Below, piece after piece: positions 18,660-26,444 of a DNA stretch of 64,000 nt; positions within the stretch are counted from its first letter, which is position 1, and each line of letters opens with the position of its first letter. Under the pieces are notes generated by a model. It did no database searches, was not told where the DNA came from, and saw nothing but the letters and a program-made list of their open reading frames with translations. The position numbers were made by a program, and so were the translations under genes. This DNA is from Maribacter halichondriae (GTDB lineage: Bacteria; Bacteroidota; Bacteroidia; Flavobacteriales; Flavobacteriaceae), in contig NZ_CP107030.1 of assembly GCF_027474825.1 (NCBI RefSeq), positions 3,910,001 to 3,974,000 on the forward strand, read 5' to 3'.

Positions 18660-19424
18660 TTAAAATTTTTCAAAAACTCCCAATCCGAATAAAGCAAAAT
18701 CATATTTTACGGGATCATCGGGGTCTAGTCTCTGTAGTTTTTCGTCCAATTCGACCAAGGCCTTGGCATCATTTTGTTTCCGTTTTAGCAACTTAAGTTT
18801 TCGAGCCACGTTGCCGGAATGCACATCAAGCGGACATGATAATTGAGAAGGGGCGATACTTTTCCATAATCCAAAATTTACTCCGGTGCGGTTGTCACGA
18901 ACCATCCAACGCAAGAACATATTGGTGCGCTTGGCCGCAGAACCTTTCAATGGATCGCTGATATGCTTTGTTGTTCTTGCAGGATGGGGAAGTTCGAAAA
19001 AAGTCTTTTTAAAAGTAGAAATAGAGGCTTGTAGGTTATCTTTTTTTGCTTCCTTGGAAAACACTGCTTCCAGACCATCATGCTGTTGGTAAATATTTTG
19101 TAACCCCCGTATGAAATAGGTAAGGTCGTTGCCGTTAAAAGTCCGATGTACAAAATCCTTTAGTGTTTCTAGCTCTTTTTGACTGTGGTTCATTATGAAG
19201 TCGTAGGGTGCATTTTCCAAAAGCAACATCATTTTTTCCGCGTTATTGATGATGCTTTTTCGATTTCCCCAGGCAATGGTAGCTGTTAGAAAGGCACTTA
19301 TTTCTATATCCTCCTTTTGGGTAAACCGATGCGGAATTTGCAACGGGTCGCTCTCTAAAAAGCGAGGGTGATCGTACTGCTCCGCTTTAGCATCCAAAAA
19401 CTCTTTAAGTTCTGTTTGGGTCAT
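18660..19424 (-). CDS. TIGR02757 (DUF2400) family protein
   Basis: A protein of 254 residues matching TIGR02757, with SAFLTATIAWGNRKSI near the N-terminus and a KRTNMFLRWMVRDN segment followed by PLDVHSGNVAR. The latter resembles a DNA-glycosylase-like helix-hairpin-helix context, though the function is uncharacterised. The ATG at 19424 overlaps the stop of the upstream CPBP protease gene (ATGA), so the two are translationally coupled. A longer in-frame start would run into that gene and is not used. Confidence 0.85.
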   Translation of the reverse strand: MTQTELKEFLDAKAEQYDHPRFLESDPLQIPHRFTQKEDIEISAFLTATIAWGNRKSIINNAEKMMLLLENAPYDFIMNHSQKELETLKDFVHRTFNGNDLTYFIRGLQNIYQQHDGLEAVFSKEAKKDNLQASISTFKKTFFELPHPARTTKHISDPLKGSAAKRTNMFLRWMVRDNRTGVNFGLWKSIAPSQLSCPLDVHSGNVARKLKLLKRKQNDAKALVELDEKLQRLDPDDPVKYDFALFGLGVFEKF

Positions 19425-19978
19425 TCCAACGGGATATCTAGAACTTTCAAAATCAAGACCGGACCTACCAACAACAAATTGTAAACGGCATGCAGTGCTA
19501 TGGCCCACAATAGACCAAAACGTACACGTATAAACCCTAAAAGTGCACCGACGCTTAACTGCGGCGAAACCAATAATGGGGATAACAAAAGTGTTGTCGA
19601 AGTGATTTCGAAGTTGGTCATGTGGTAAAATCCAAAAATCAATACCGAAGCGTAGAAAAAGAATTTGAAGTATTTTGACCCGTTAAAGAAAAATAAGGGG
19701 CCTCTGAATATAATTTCCTCGAGTATCGGAGCTATGAACACTGCACCAATGAAAAGAAAGTATAGCGGATATTTTTCAAGAGCCTCTTCAATGGCATGTT
19801 TACCAAAATCCAAGTCAAAGACAGTCTGTACCAAACTGACGAACAATCCTAAAATTATACTGAAAACCAAAGCTAAACCTAGAAGTTTTAAAAAAACAGA
19901 AAATCGGTAAGACCATTCTCGGTTTTCATCCTCCTTATAGATAGGGCTTTTCAAAAATTCCAATACATCATTCCACAT
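19421..19978 (-). CDS. CPBP-family intramembrane glutamic protease (CAAX-like)
   Basis: 185 residues with about five hydrophobic segments. The ABI/CPBP motifs are present: EEIIFRG (tandem catalytic Glu plus Arg) near residue 88, a His in FGFYHMTNF, and a final His in ALHAVYN. These proteins cleave substrates inside the membrane, or act as chaperone-like factors; the substrate is unknown. It overlaps the following TIGR02757 gene and is on the same strand as lolD, so the three may form a unit. Confidence 0.87.
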   Translation of the reverse strand: MWNDVLEFLKSPIYKEDENREWSYRFSVFLKLLGLALVFSIILGLFVSLVQTVFDLDFGKHAIEEALEKYPLYFLFIGAVFIAPILEEIIFRGPLFFFNGSKYFKFFFYASVLIFGFYHMTNFEITSTTLLLSPLLVSPQLSVGALLGFIRVRFGLLWAIALHAVYNLLLVGPVLILKVLDIPLE

Positions 19979-20003
19979 ACCGATATTTTTTGTCGAAGGA
20001 CCT

Positions 20004-20687
20004 TTAGGTTAACGTTACAGGTTCTGAATTTGTAATACCCCCATCGACCATTACCAATTTGCGATCTGCAAGATTGGCCAATTCTTCATTATGCGTTACA
20101 ATGACAAAAGTCTGTCCGAACTGGTCTCGCAACTGAAAAAAAAGCCGATGTAGATTATCAGCACTTTCAGAATCTAGGTTGCCACTGGGCTCATCGGCAA
20201 AAATAATCGAGGGATTATTGACCAAGGCCCTAGCCACGGCTACCCGCTGTTGCTCTCCACCGGAAAGTTCGCTGGGTTTGTGGTCATATCTTTCTTCTAG
20301 ACCTAAGAAATCCAATAGTTCTTTAGCTTTTTTTTCGGCGTCGGTTTTAGAAGTTCCTTTTATAAATGCCGGTATACAGACATTCTCCAAGGCCGTAAAT
20401 TCGGGTAATAGCTGATGGAATTGAAAAATAAACCCGATATGTTCATTGCGAAATTTGGCAATTTCCCTATCGGATAAATTGGTCACCTCAATACCGTTGA
20501 TGACCAATGTACTATCCGCCTTGTTGGTCTGGGAGTCCAAGGTTCCCAAAATTTGCAAGAGGGTAGTTTTACCAGCACCCGATGCACCAACAATGGAAAC
20601 CACTTCACTTTTTTTAATATGAAGGTCGACGCCTTTTAGTACATTAAGTTTACCATAAAACTTTTGAATATTAGTGGCCTTGATCAT
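20004..20687 (-). CDS. lolD: Lipoprotein-releasing ABC transporter ATP-binding protein
   Basis: 227 residues with Walker A (GASGAGKTT), Q-loop ([16 protein letters not shown]), signature LSGGEQQR, Walker B (IIFADEP) and switch His (VTHNEE). The [16 protein letters not shown] segment is characteristic of LolD/MacB-type ATPases, which work with LolC/E permeases to extract lipoproteins from the inner membrane. The permease gene is not in the immediate neighbourhood. The MacB branch is the main alternative. Confidence 0.85.
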   Translation of the reverse strand: MIKATNIQKFYGKLNVLKGVDLHIKKSEVVSIVGASGAGKTTLLQILGTLDSQTNKADSTLVINGIEVTNLSDREIAKFRNEHIGFIFQFHQLLPEFTALENVCIPAFIKGTSKTDAEKKAKELLDFLGLEERYDHKPSELSGGEQQRVAVARALVNNPSIIFADEPSGNLDSESADNLHRLFFQLRDQFGQTFVIVTHNEELANLADRKLVMVDGGITNSEPVTLT

Positions 20688-20924
20688 AGTCTAAAAATAT
20701 AAAAGTTGAAAAGTAAACATTACGGTCAACACCTCAAAATTATTCGATAAGCACTATGGTTGAATTGATTACTTAATTATTGCGTTGGCAGTCTATTTCG
20801 TGCTATTTGTTATTTTGTTTGCCCATAATGTGAATTATACGTTAATTTCGGTAGAAGTCATTAGTAAATCAAATTATTGTTTAATATTTGAATAAAATAT
20901 CTAAACAAAATAATGCTATAATAT

Positions 20925-21524
20925 ATGTCGCCATATAGAAACTTAGAGGAATACAATTTAGAGATTACCGATGAGGTTAAAAGTAGATATTCATCTATCA
21001 TTGATGAAATAGGAGAAGATATTTCTCGAGAAGGCTTGGTCAAAACTCCTGAGCGCGCCGCCAAAGCCATGTTATTCTTAACACAGGGCTACAAACAAGA
21101 TGCCGTTGAGATATTACAGGGTGCCATGTTCAAAGAAGATTATGACGATATGGTCATTATCAAGGATATTGAACTGTACTCACTATGCGAGCACCACATG
21201 CTTCCTTTTTTCGGGAAGGCACATGTCGCCTACATTCCAAACGGACATATTGTCGGTTTGAGCAAAATTCCCCGTGTCGTTGATGTTTTTGCAAGACGAC
21301 TTCAAGTTCAAGAGCGATTGACGCATGATATTTTAGAGTGTATCAATGACACATTGAAACCCAAAGGGGTGGCCGTAGTGATCGAAGCGTCGCATATGTG
21401 CATGATGATGCGAGGAGTACAAAAACAGAATTCGGTGACAACCACATCAGGATTTCGCGGCCAATTTGAAAAAATAGAAACCCGTAATGAGTTCTTGAAA
21501 CTCATCAGTTCGAACTTATCCTGA
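20925..21524 (+). CDS. folE: GTP cyclohydrolase I
   Basis: A 199-residue enzyme with the conserved zinc and active-site block [21 protein letters not shown] (Cys and His ligands), [17 protein letters not shown], and the third ligand in [11 protein letters not shown]. It converts GTP to dihydroneopterin triphosphate, the first step of tetrahydrofolate synthesis. The ATG at 20925 gives the usual flavobacterial N-terminus ([17 protein letters not shown]). It is divergent from lolD. Confidence 0.95.
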   Translation: MSPYRNLEEYNLEITDEVKSRYSSIIDEIGEDISREGLVKTPERAAKAMLFLTQGYKQDAVEILQGAMFKEDYDDMVIIKDIELYSLCEHHMLPFFGKAHVAYIPNGHIVGLSKIPRVVDVFARRLQVQERLTHDILECINDTLKPKGVAVVIEASHMCMMMRGVQKQNSVTTTSGFRGQFEKIETRNEFLKLISSNLS

Positions 21525-21584
21525 AAAAATGCAGGTTCAGGTTCAAAAAAGCCTAAGGAGTTTATAAAATAATTTTTGTATCCT

Positions 21585-21616
21585 CTACTGACTACTGACT
21601 ACTGACTACTGACTAC
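21585..21616 (+). repeat. Heptanucleotide tandem repeat (CTACTGA), about 4.6 copies
   Basis: Four perfect CTACTGA units and a partial fifth lie between folE and the small membrane protein gene. Each unit contains TGA, and because the unit is 7 bases the repeat puts a stop in every plus-strand frame. A similar heptamer array lies at 44264-44305. Confidence 0.9.
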
Positions 21617-21665
21617 TTTTTTTGGCACTTTATTTGCTTCTATTTGACATGAACACTAATTTTAG

Positions 21666-21970
21666 ATGATGTCAATAGAAAAAGACGATAAATATAAAAA
21701 ACTCCTTTTAGGCCTTCTATTCGACGCTGTAGGGTTACTATCTTTTACCATTCCCTTGGTCGGAGAATTTTCCGATATTGTTTGGGCACCTCTGGCCGCC
21801 TGGTTGATGACACGTATGTACAAAGGGAAGATCGGACAGGAGCTGGAGTAATCACTTTTATAGAAGAAATTATTCCCGGCTTAGATGTTATTCCGACCTT
21901 TACGATTATGTGGTTGTACACGTATGTGTTCAAAGGTTCGAAGAAAGGTAAGGTTATCGATATCAAATAA
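21666..21970 (+). CDS. Small conserved membrane protein (frame break at GG)
   Basis: Two overlapping frames give one protein of about 101 residues with hydrophobic segments LLFDAVGLLSFTIPLVG and IPTFTIMWLYTYVF. One extra G at 21839-21840 joins DIVWAPLAAWLMTRMYKGKIGQ to GAGVITFIEEIIPGLDVIP. The pattern is a two-helix inner-membrane protein that I recognise as conserved in flavobacteria without a known role. The start could be either of two consecutive ATGs (21666 or 21669). Confidence 0.65.
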
Positions 21971-22096
21971 GAGGTTGTGCGACGTTTCGTATTACACTCA
22001 GTGATTTCCTTAAGTTTTTTTACCGTAACACTTGTTACTTAAAAGTGCCGTAAAAAGTTCTAACTTTACGGGGTAACCAATTCATTGCTCCGTTTC

Positions 22097-23317
22097 ATGC
22101 ATAGAAGAAACTTTGTCAAGAAAACCATTTTGGGCACCATGGCCGGAGCCATTGGAACTGAAATTGTTTTTGGAAATCATATACTGGATGGGTATGTTCC
22201 CCTTGGCCTACAAGACCCCGACCCTTTTAAAATGTTCAATAAAGACCCGGAAATGGTTGTGTTGAACGACAAACCTTGGAATATGGAGGCCAGGGCACAT
22301 TTGTTGGATGATAAGATTACGCCGAACAAGTTCATGTTTATCAGAAATAATGGAATAATCCCTGAAAAAATCGATGCTTCGAGCTGGACCCTTACCATCG
22401 ATGGGGAATCGGCCCGACAGACTAAAACCTATACCTTGGCTGAATTGAAATCGAAATTCAAGCAGTATACCTATCAGCTCACTTTGGAATGTGGAGGAAA
22501 CGGACGAAGTGAATTCGACCCTCCCGCAAAGGGGAATCAATGGACAATAGGTGCTGTCTCTTGTGCAACATGGACGGGTATTCGTTTACGAGATATTTTA
22601 GAGGATGTAGGAATAAAAAAGGATGCCGTTTACATAGGGTACCACGGCGCAGATATCCATTTAAGCCGAGACCCATTAAAAGAACCGATTTCTAGGGGAG
22701 CTCCTTTGGCAAAGGCCTTACAAGATGAAACACTTTTGGCTTTTCAGATGAACGGAGAAGAAATTCCTTTGGCACATGGGTATCCCTTACGTTTGGTCGC
22801 GGGTGGGTGGCCCGCTTCTGTTTCCGGTAAATGGGTGAATCGTATTAGTATACGCAATAAAGAACACGATGGTGAAAAAATGGGAGGTTCTTCATACCGC
22901 GTTCCCTGCAAACCTGTTGCTCCCGGTGAAAAAGTCAGCGATGGGGATATGTGTATTATAGAATCGATGCCGGTCAAATCTCTGATTACCTATCCCAAAT
23001 CTGGGGCCACCTTTCCGAAATCGAAACGACTTGAAATCCGGGGCCATGCCTGGGCAGGAGAACTTGAAGTTTTAAAAATGGAATATTCCATTGATTTTGG
23101 GGCTACCTGGTCGGATTGCAAATTGGAAAAACCCATTAATCGATTAGCCTGGCAGCATTTTTCTGCCAGTATTCCCTTCACCGAAATAGGATATTATGAA
23201 GTATGGGCCAGGGCCACCGATTCGAAAGGAAAAGCACAACCGATGCTTTTGCCCGGTTGGAACCCCAAAGGATATTTGAACAACGCCTGTCACCGTATCG
23301 CGGTAAAAGTGATTTAA
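22097..23317 (+). CDS. Sulfite dehydrogenase, molybdopterin subunit (sulfite oxidase family, Tat-exported)
   Basis: 406 residues. A twin-arginine signal (RRNFVKK, then a hydrophobic stretch) is followed by the molybdopterin domain with the Mo-ligand Cys132 in LECGGNGR, then HGYPLRLVAGGWPASVSGKWV, and a C-terminal Ig-like dimerisation domain (MEYSIDFGATWSDC). It should oxidise sulfite to sulfate in the periplasm. It is followed after 1 base by a cytochrome c gene, an arrangement like the SorAB sulfite:cytochrome c oxidoreductase. The start is the ATG at 22097, not the TTG four codons upstream. Other sulfoxide or chlorate-type substrates cannot be excluded. Confidence 0.87.
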   Translation: MHRRNFVKKTILGTMAGAIGTEIVFGNHILDGYVPLGLQDPDPFKMFNKDPEMVVLNDKPWNMEARAHLLDDKITPNKFMFIRNNGIIPEKIDASSWTLTIDGESARQTKTYTLAELKSKFKQYTYQLTLECGGNGRSEFDPPAKGNQWTIGAVSCATWTGIRLRDILEDVGIKKDAVYIGYHGADIHLSRDPLKEPISRGAPLAKALQDETLLAFQMNGEEIPLAHGYPLRLVAGGWPASVSGKWVNRISIRNKEHDGEKMGGSSYRVPCKPVAPGEKVSDGDMCIIESMPVKSLITYPKSGATFPKSKRLEIRGHAWAGELEVLKMEYSIDFGATWSDCKLEKPINRLAWQHFSASIPFTEIGYYEVWARATDSKGKAQPMLLPGWNPKGYLNNACHRIAVKVI

Positions 23318-23318
23318 T

Positions 23319-23792
23319 ATGGATGATAAAGAAATCTATAAAAGTTCGCGGCGGTTGTATCGTTTTCTCATTGTTATGTGTGCCGTGGTCGTGGTTGCCT
23401 CGATTATCGGAATATATTTGTATTCGAATGACGAGGGAAGTGCACAAGGGTCTGCAAATAGCGAAGAATATACATCTGTTCCCGAAGATGATGATCCGAA
23501 CAAAATCGTGGATGGTATTCATGTACGTACGGGATTTATAGAAGCTCCGGGAATGACGGAGACCATAAACAATTGCACGAACTGCCATTCTGCGCAATTG
23601 GTAATCCAAAATCGTATGAACGAAGAACGTTGGATTTCGACGATTCGTTGGATGCAGAAAACGCAAAATTTATGGGATTTAGGCGAAAATGAAAAAATTA
23701 TAGTGGATTACCTTGTTACTAATTACCCTCCGGTTGAAAAGGGTAGGAGACAAGCGTTAACAGATGTCGAGTGGTATAAACTTGGGGAGTGA
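23319..23792 (+). CDS. Membrane-anchored mono-heme cytochrome c (electron acceptor of sulfite dehydrogenase)
   Basis: 157 residues with an N-terminal membrane anchor (about residues 15-35), a Ser/Asp-rich linker, and one heme-binding motif CTNCH near residue 89. A WISTIRWMQKTQNLW segment carries a possible axial Met. It begins 1 base after the sulfite dehydrogenase gene, so it is probably its haem subunit, passing electrons to the respiratory chain. Confidence 0.85.
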   Translation: MDDKEIYKSSRRLYRFLIVMCAVVVVASIIGIYLYSNDEGSAQGSANSEEYTSVPEDDDPNKIVDGIHVRTGFIEAPGMTETINNCTNCHSAQLVIQNRMNEERWISTIRWMQKTQNLWDLGENEKIIVDYLVTNYPPVEKGRRQALTDVEWYKLGE

Positions 23793-23848
23793 TGTAAAAG
23801 AGAACCTTTTCTACGACCAAAACACCGTGGTTCTAAACAAAAACTGTT

Positions 23849-24748
23849 TTGAAAAATTATTTAGAAGCTTTTATAGATTCCTTTATTGGTACGCTACAAT
23901 GGACGTGGAGGTCCATCATCTTCGAGGTGCCATGGTACACCAATTATTTTTGGGGTTTAATCTTGATTTCACTTATTGTTTGGGGATTGGAAATTGCCTT
24001 TCCGTGGCGAAAGAACCAATCCATTTTCAGAAAGGACTTTTGGTTGGATGCTTTCTATATGTTCTTTAACTTTTTCATTTTTGCCATTTTTATTAGTGGT
24101 TTTTATAGGCTGCTTGAAATCTTCTTTTCGGATGTAGGTATTTCAAAATCAAGTTTGACCTTATTGAATATGGGTGACTGGCCCGGATGGTTACAGTTGA
24201 CGGTTTTCTTCGTTCTCTTGGACTTTGTACAATGGTTTACCCATATTTTATTACATCGTTATGAATTTCTGTGGCGATTTCATTCCGTCCACCACAGTGT
24301 GAAAGAAATGGGTTTTGCCGCTCACCTGCGGTATCACTGGATGGAGAACATCCTTTACAAACCGTTAAAAATATTGGGTGTAATGGTCATTGGGGGCTTT
24401 GAGCCCGAACAAGCGTACATCGTTCATTTTGTGGCGATTGCGATTGGTCATTTGAACCATTCTAACATCAAGATCACTTGGGGCCCCTTGAAGTATATTT
24501 TTAACAATCCAGTGATGCACTTATATCATCACGCCTATACGCTTCCCAAGGGGAGTAAAGGCGTCAACTTTGGTATCAGTCTCAGTCTTTGGGACTACCT
24601 TTTTAGAACTAATTATATTCCTGAAGATAGTGGAACAATTTCACTTGGATTTCCGGGTGATGAAAAGATACCTAAAAGCTTTTTAGGTCAAATGTCTTTT
24701 GGCTTCAAAAAGTCAAATCAGAAGACCGATATCAATCCGCAAAGCTAA
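23849..24748 (+). CDS. Sterol desaturase / fatty acid hydroxylase family membrane protein
   Basis: 299 residues with four to five membrane helices and the di-iron histidine clusters HRYEFLWRFHSVHHS, HLNHSN and HLYHHAY. Members hydroxylate or desaturate lipids using O2. The only available start in this frame is a TTG at 23849, after a stop at 23834. The gene is 56 bases downstream of the cytochrome gene and overlaps the convergent desuccinylase-like gene by 17 bases. A second, different member is at 42373-43327. Confidence 0.85.
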   Translation: MKNYLEAFIDSFIGTLQWTWRSIIFEVPWYTNYFWGLILISLIVWGLEIAFPWRKNQSIFRKDFWLDAFYMFFNFFIFAIFISGFYRLLEIFFSDVGISKSSLTLLNMGDWPGWLQLTVFFVLLDFVQWFTHILLHRYEFLWRFHSVHHSVKEMGFAAHLRYHWMENILYKPLKILGVMVIGGFEPEQAYIVHFVAIAIGHLNHSNIKITWGPLKYIFNNPVMHLYHHAYTLPKGSKGVNFGISLSLWDYLFRTNYIPEDSGTISLGFPGDEKIPKSFLGQMSFGFKKSNQKTDINPQS

Positions 24749-25788
24749 TGCACATCAGGGTATCATCTACATTTACCGGTGGTGTTGAAATTTTGTAAAG
24801 GATGACCCCGGAAACCGGTGCTTTGAACTCGGAAATCTTGGTTCCGAATTCATTTGTTATATGTCCGACGGTATCGCCTTTCTGTACAGCGTCACCTGCT
24901 TTGTAGGTACTGTAGAATATACCACTTGCGTCGGCATCGATATACTTTTGATTGTTCAATCGAATCAACTTTTGGTCAGGTGCCATTATATTTTTAGGGT
25001 ACATGTTCATGGTGTTGAGCATATTGTAAACACCAGTTTTAACCAAGGCGACTGCCTCCTCTTGCACATTTCCTAATTTTCCGCTTTCTATACTGAGTGC
25101 TACCTTACCATCTTGACAGGCTTGCTTAAATACATATTTCGCAGGGTCATCTTTTTTTAGCGTATATGCATAGGAAACGACGTATTCAAACCCGCTGATT
25201 TCTGAAAGTTCTTTGGCTTTTTTTGTCTGTTCTGGATAGTTTTCATTGTTATAGTAGCATATGAATGGAAGCAAATCTTCCGACGCATCACCACCATGGA
25301 TATCCAAAAAAACATCGCTCACGGGAATTATATTCGTTGTTATAAAGTGTGCGATTTTTTGTGTCACTGAACCATCAGACTTACCGGGGAAAGCTCCGTT
25401 CAAGTTTACTTTGTCCTGCGGATTCATAAATGGGGTTCGCGAATAAAAAGACCCTGTATTGGCAATGGGAATGATAATCAGGGTTCCTGAAAGATTGTTC
25501 ATGTCAATTTCTTTCATCAGTTCCTGTGTAGCCACAATAGGAGGGTATTCAAATCCGTGAACTCCGGCCACCATGGTAAAAACCGGCCCCTCTTTCTTGC
25601 CTTTTATGACGATTATGGGCAAAAAAGTTTGGTTGTTCTGAGAATCTTCGATTTCTATTCGAAGATTTTTTTGAGCGGTCTTATTTCGCTCTCAAAAACT
25701 TCCTGAAACTGATTTTGCGCTAGCAAAAAAAAGGAATCACAAACATCAATAGAGCTCCGAACCACTTTTTTGTTTTATCGCTTCTCAT
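24732..25788 (-). CDS. Succinylglutamate desuccinylase/aspartoacylase family protein (two frame breaks)
   Basis: The main frame encodes a zinc carboxypeptidase-like protein with GVHGFEYPP (HxxE-type zinc site), NLNGAFPG, DIHGG and a C-terminal barrel domain (SGVILYKISTPPV). The N-terminus lies in other frames. From the ATG at 25788 a signal peptide (KWFGALLMFVIPFFLLAQ) can be read if the 8-base A run at 25725-25732 and the 7-base T run at 25666-25672 each gain one base. The repaired protein has about 352 residues and would be secreted. These enzymes remove acyl groups from amino acids; the substrate is unknown. Confidence 0.8.
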
Positions 25789-25796
25789 GGGAAAAG

Positions 25797-25819
25797 GGGA
25801 GTGGAATGACTCCACTCCC
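25797..25819 (-). terminator. Perfect 9-bp hairpin between the TonB-locus end and the next start codon
   Basis: GGGAGTGGA and TCCACTCCC with a 5-base loop. On the minus strand it follows the lipoprotein gene ending at 25848 and is followed by CCTTTT, weak for a terminator. It lies only eight bases before the ATG of the desuccinylase-like gene, so it could also control that gene's translation. Confidence 0.6.
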
Positions 25820-25847
25820 GATTTTATATTTAAACATTTATCGAACT

Positions 25848-26426
25848 CTATTCAACGGTGACAGTGAATGTCTGTGCAATATCAGTCTCGCCCCCGGCAT
25901 CGGCCAACGTGCCATCGTTCGGTTTTTTGGGCTCATGGCGAAGGGTGATTTGCAACGTTCCGCTTCCAGCCTCGCCAGTTGAAAGCTCGAAACTCAAACC
26001 TAGTGGATTACCATCACCATCTTGGTCTGAATAAGTCGCCCCCGTAACCGAACCACCCGTACTAAAGAAAAATTGATGTTCTTCATCTTCTTCCTCGACT
26101 TCCTCGGTAATGTCTTCGGCAGGAGTTTCCGTTTCGTTCAAAAGTTCGATACTTCCCGAATAGGTGGCATTGGCTGCAAGGTTTCCTGATACGGTGATTT
26201 CGGGAGCGTTCGGCCCATCCCCATCAAGGTCTTGTGATTGAAGGGTCACCGTTGAATTTCCTGAACTGGTCAACGTTACCGTCATTGTTGTAATGACTTC
26301 CTCTTCATCCACAGGTACGGGATTTTCATCGTCGTCGGAACAGGATGTGAAAGCCATTGGAATAAACAATAGACAAAGCGCATAAGAGCGAAACGAAGTT
26401 TTCATAGATTTTTTGTTTGTTTTCAT
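25848..26426 (-). CDS. Acidic lipoprotein partner of the TonB receptor
   Basis: 192 residues. A lipoprotein signal ends at FTSC, followed by a run of acidic residues (SDDDEN, then DEEE). The mature part is beta-rich with DLDGDG and DQDGDG calcium-type loops and a strongly acidic insert (TEEVEEEDEEHQ). It probably sits on the outer membrane. It immediately follows the TonB receptor gene on the same strand (18-base gap), so it is probably a surface partner that captures a metal or ligand for the receptor. The family is often called type 1 periplasmic binding fold, a name with little support here. Confidence 0.65.
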   Translation of the reverse strand: MKTNKKSMKTSFRSYALCLLFIPMAFTSCSDDDENPVPVDEEEVITTMTVTLTSSGNSTVTLQSQDLDGDGPNAPEITVSGNLAANATYSGSIELLNETETPAEDITEEVEEEDEEHQFFFSTGGSVTGATYSDQDGDGNPLGLSFELSTGEAGSGTLQITLRHEPKKPNDGTLADAGGETDIAQTFTVTVE

Positions 26427-26444
26427 TTTTATTGTTTTTAAGGA

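Noticed and set aside
21585-21616. Tandem repeats as a CRISPR array
   Set aside because: The units are 7 bases with no spacers and no cas genes in the window.
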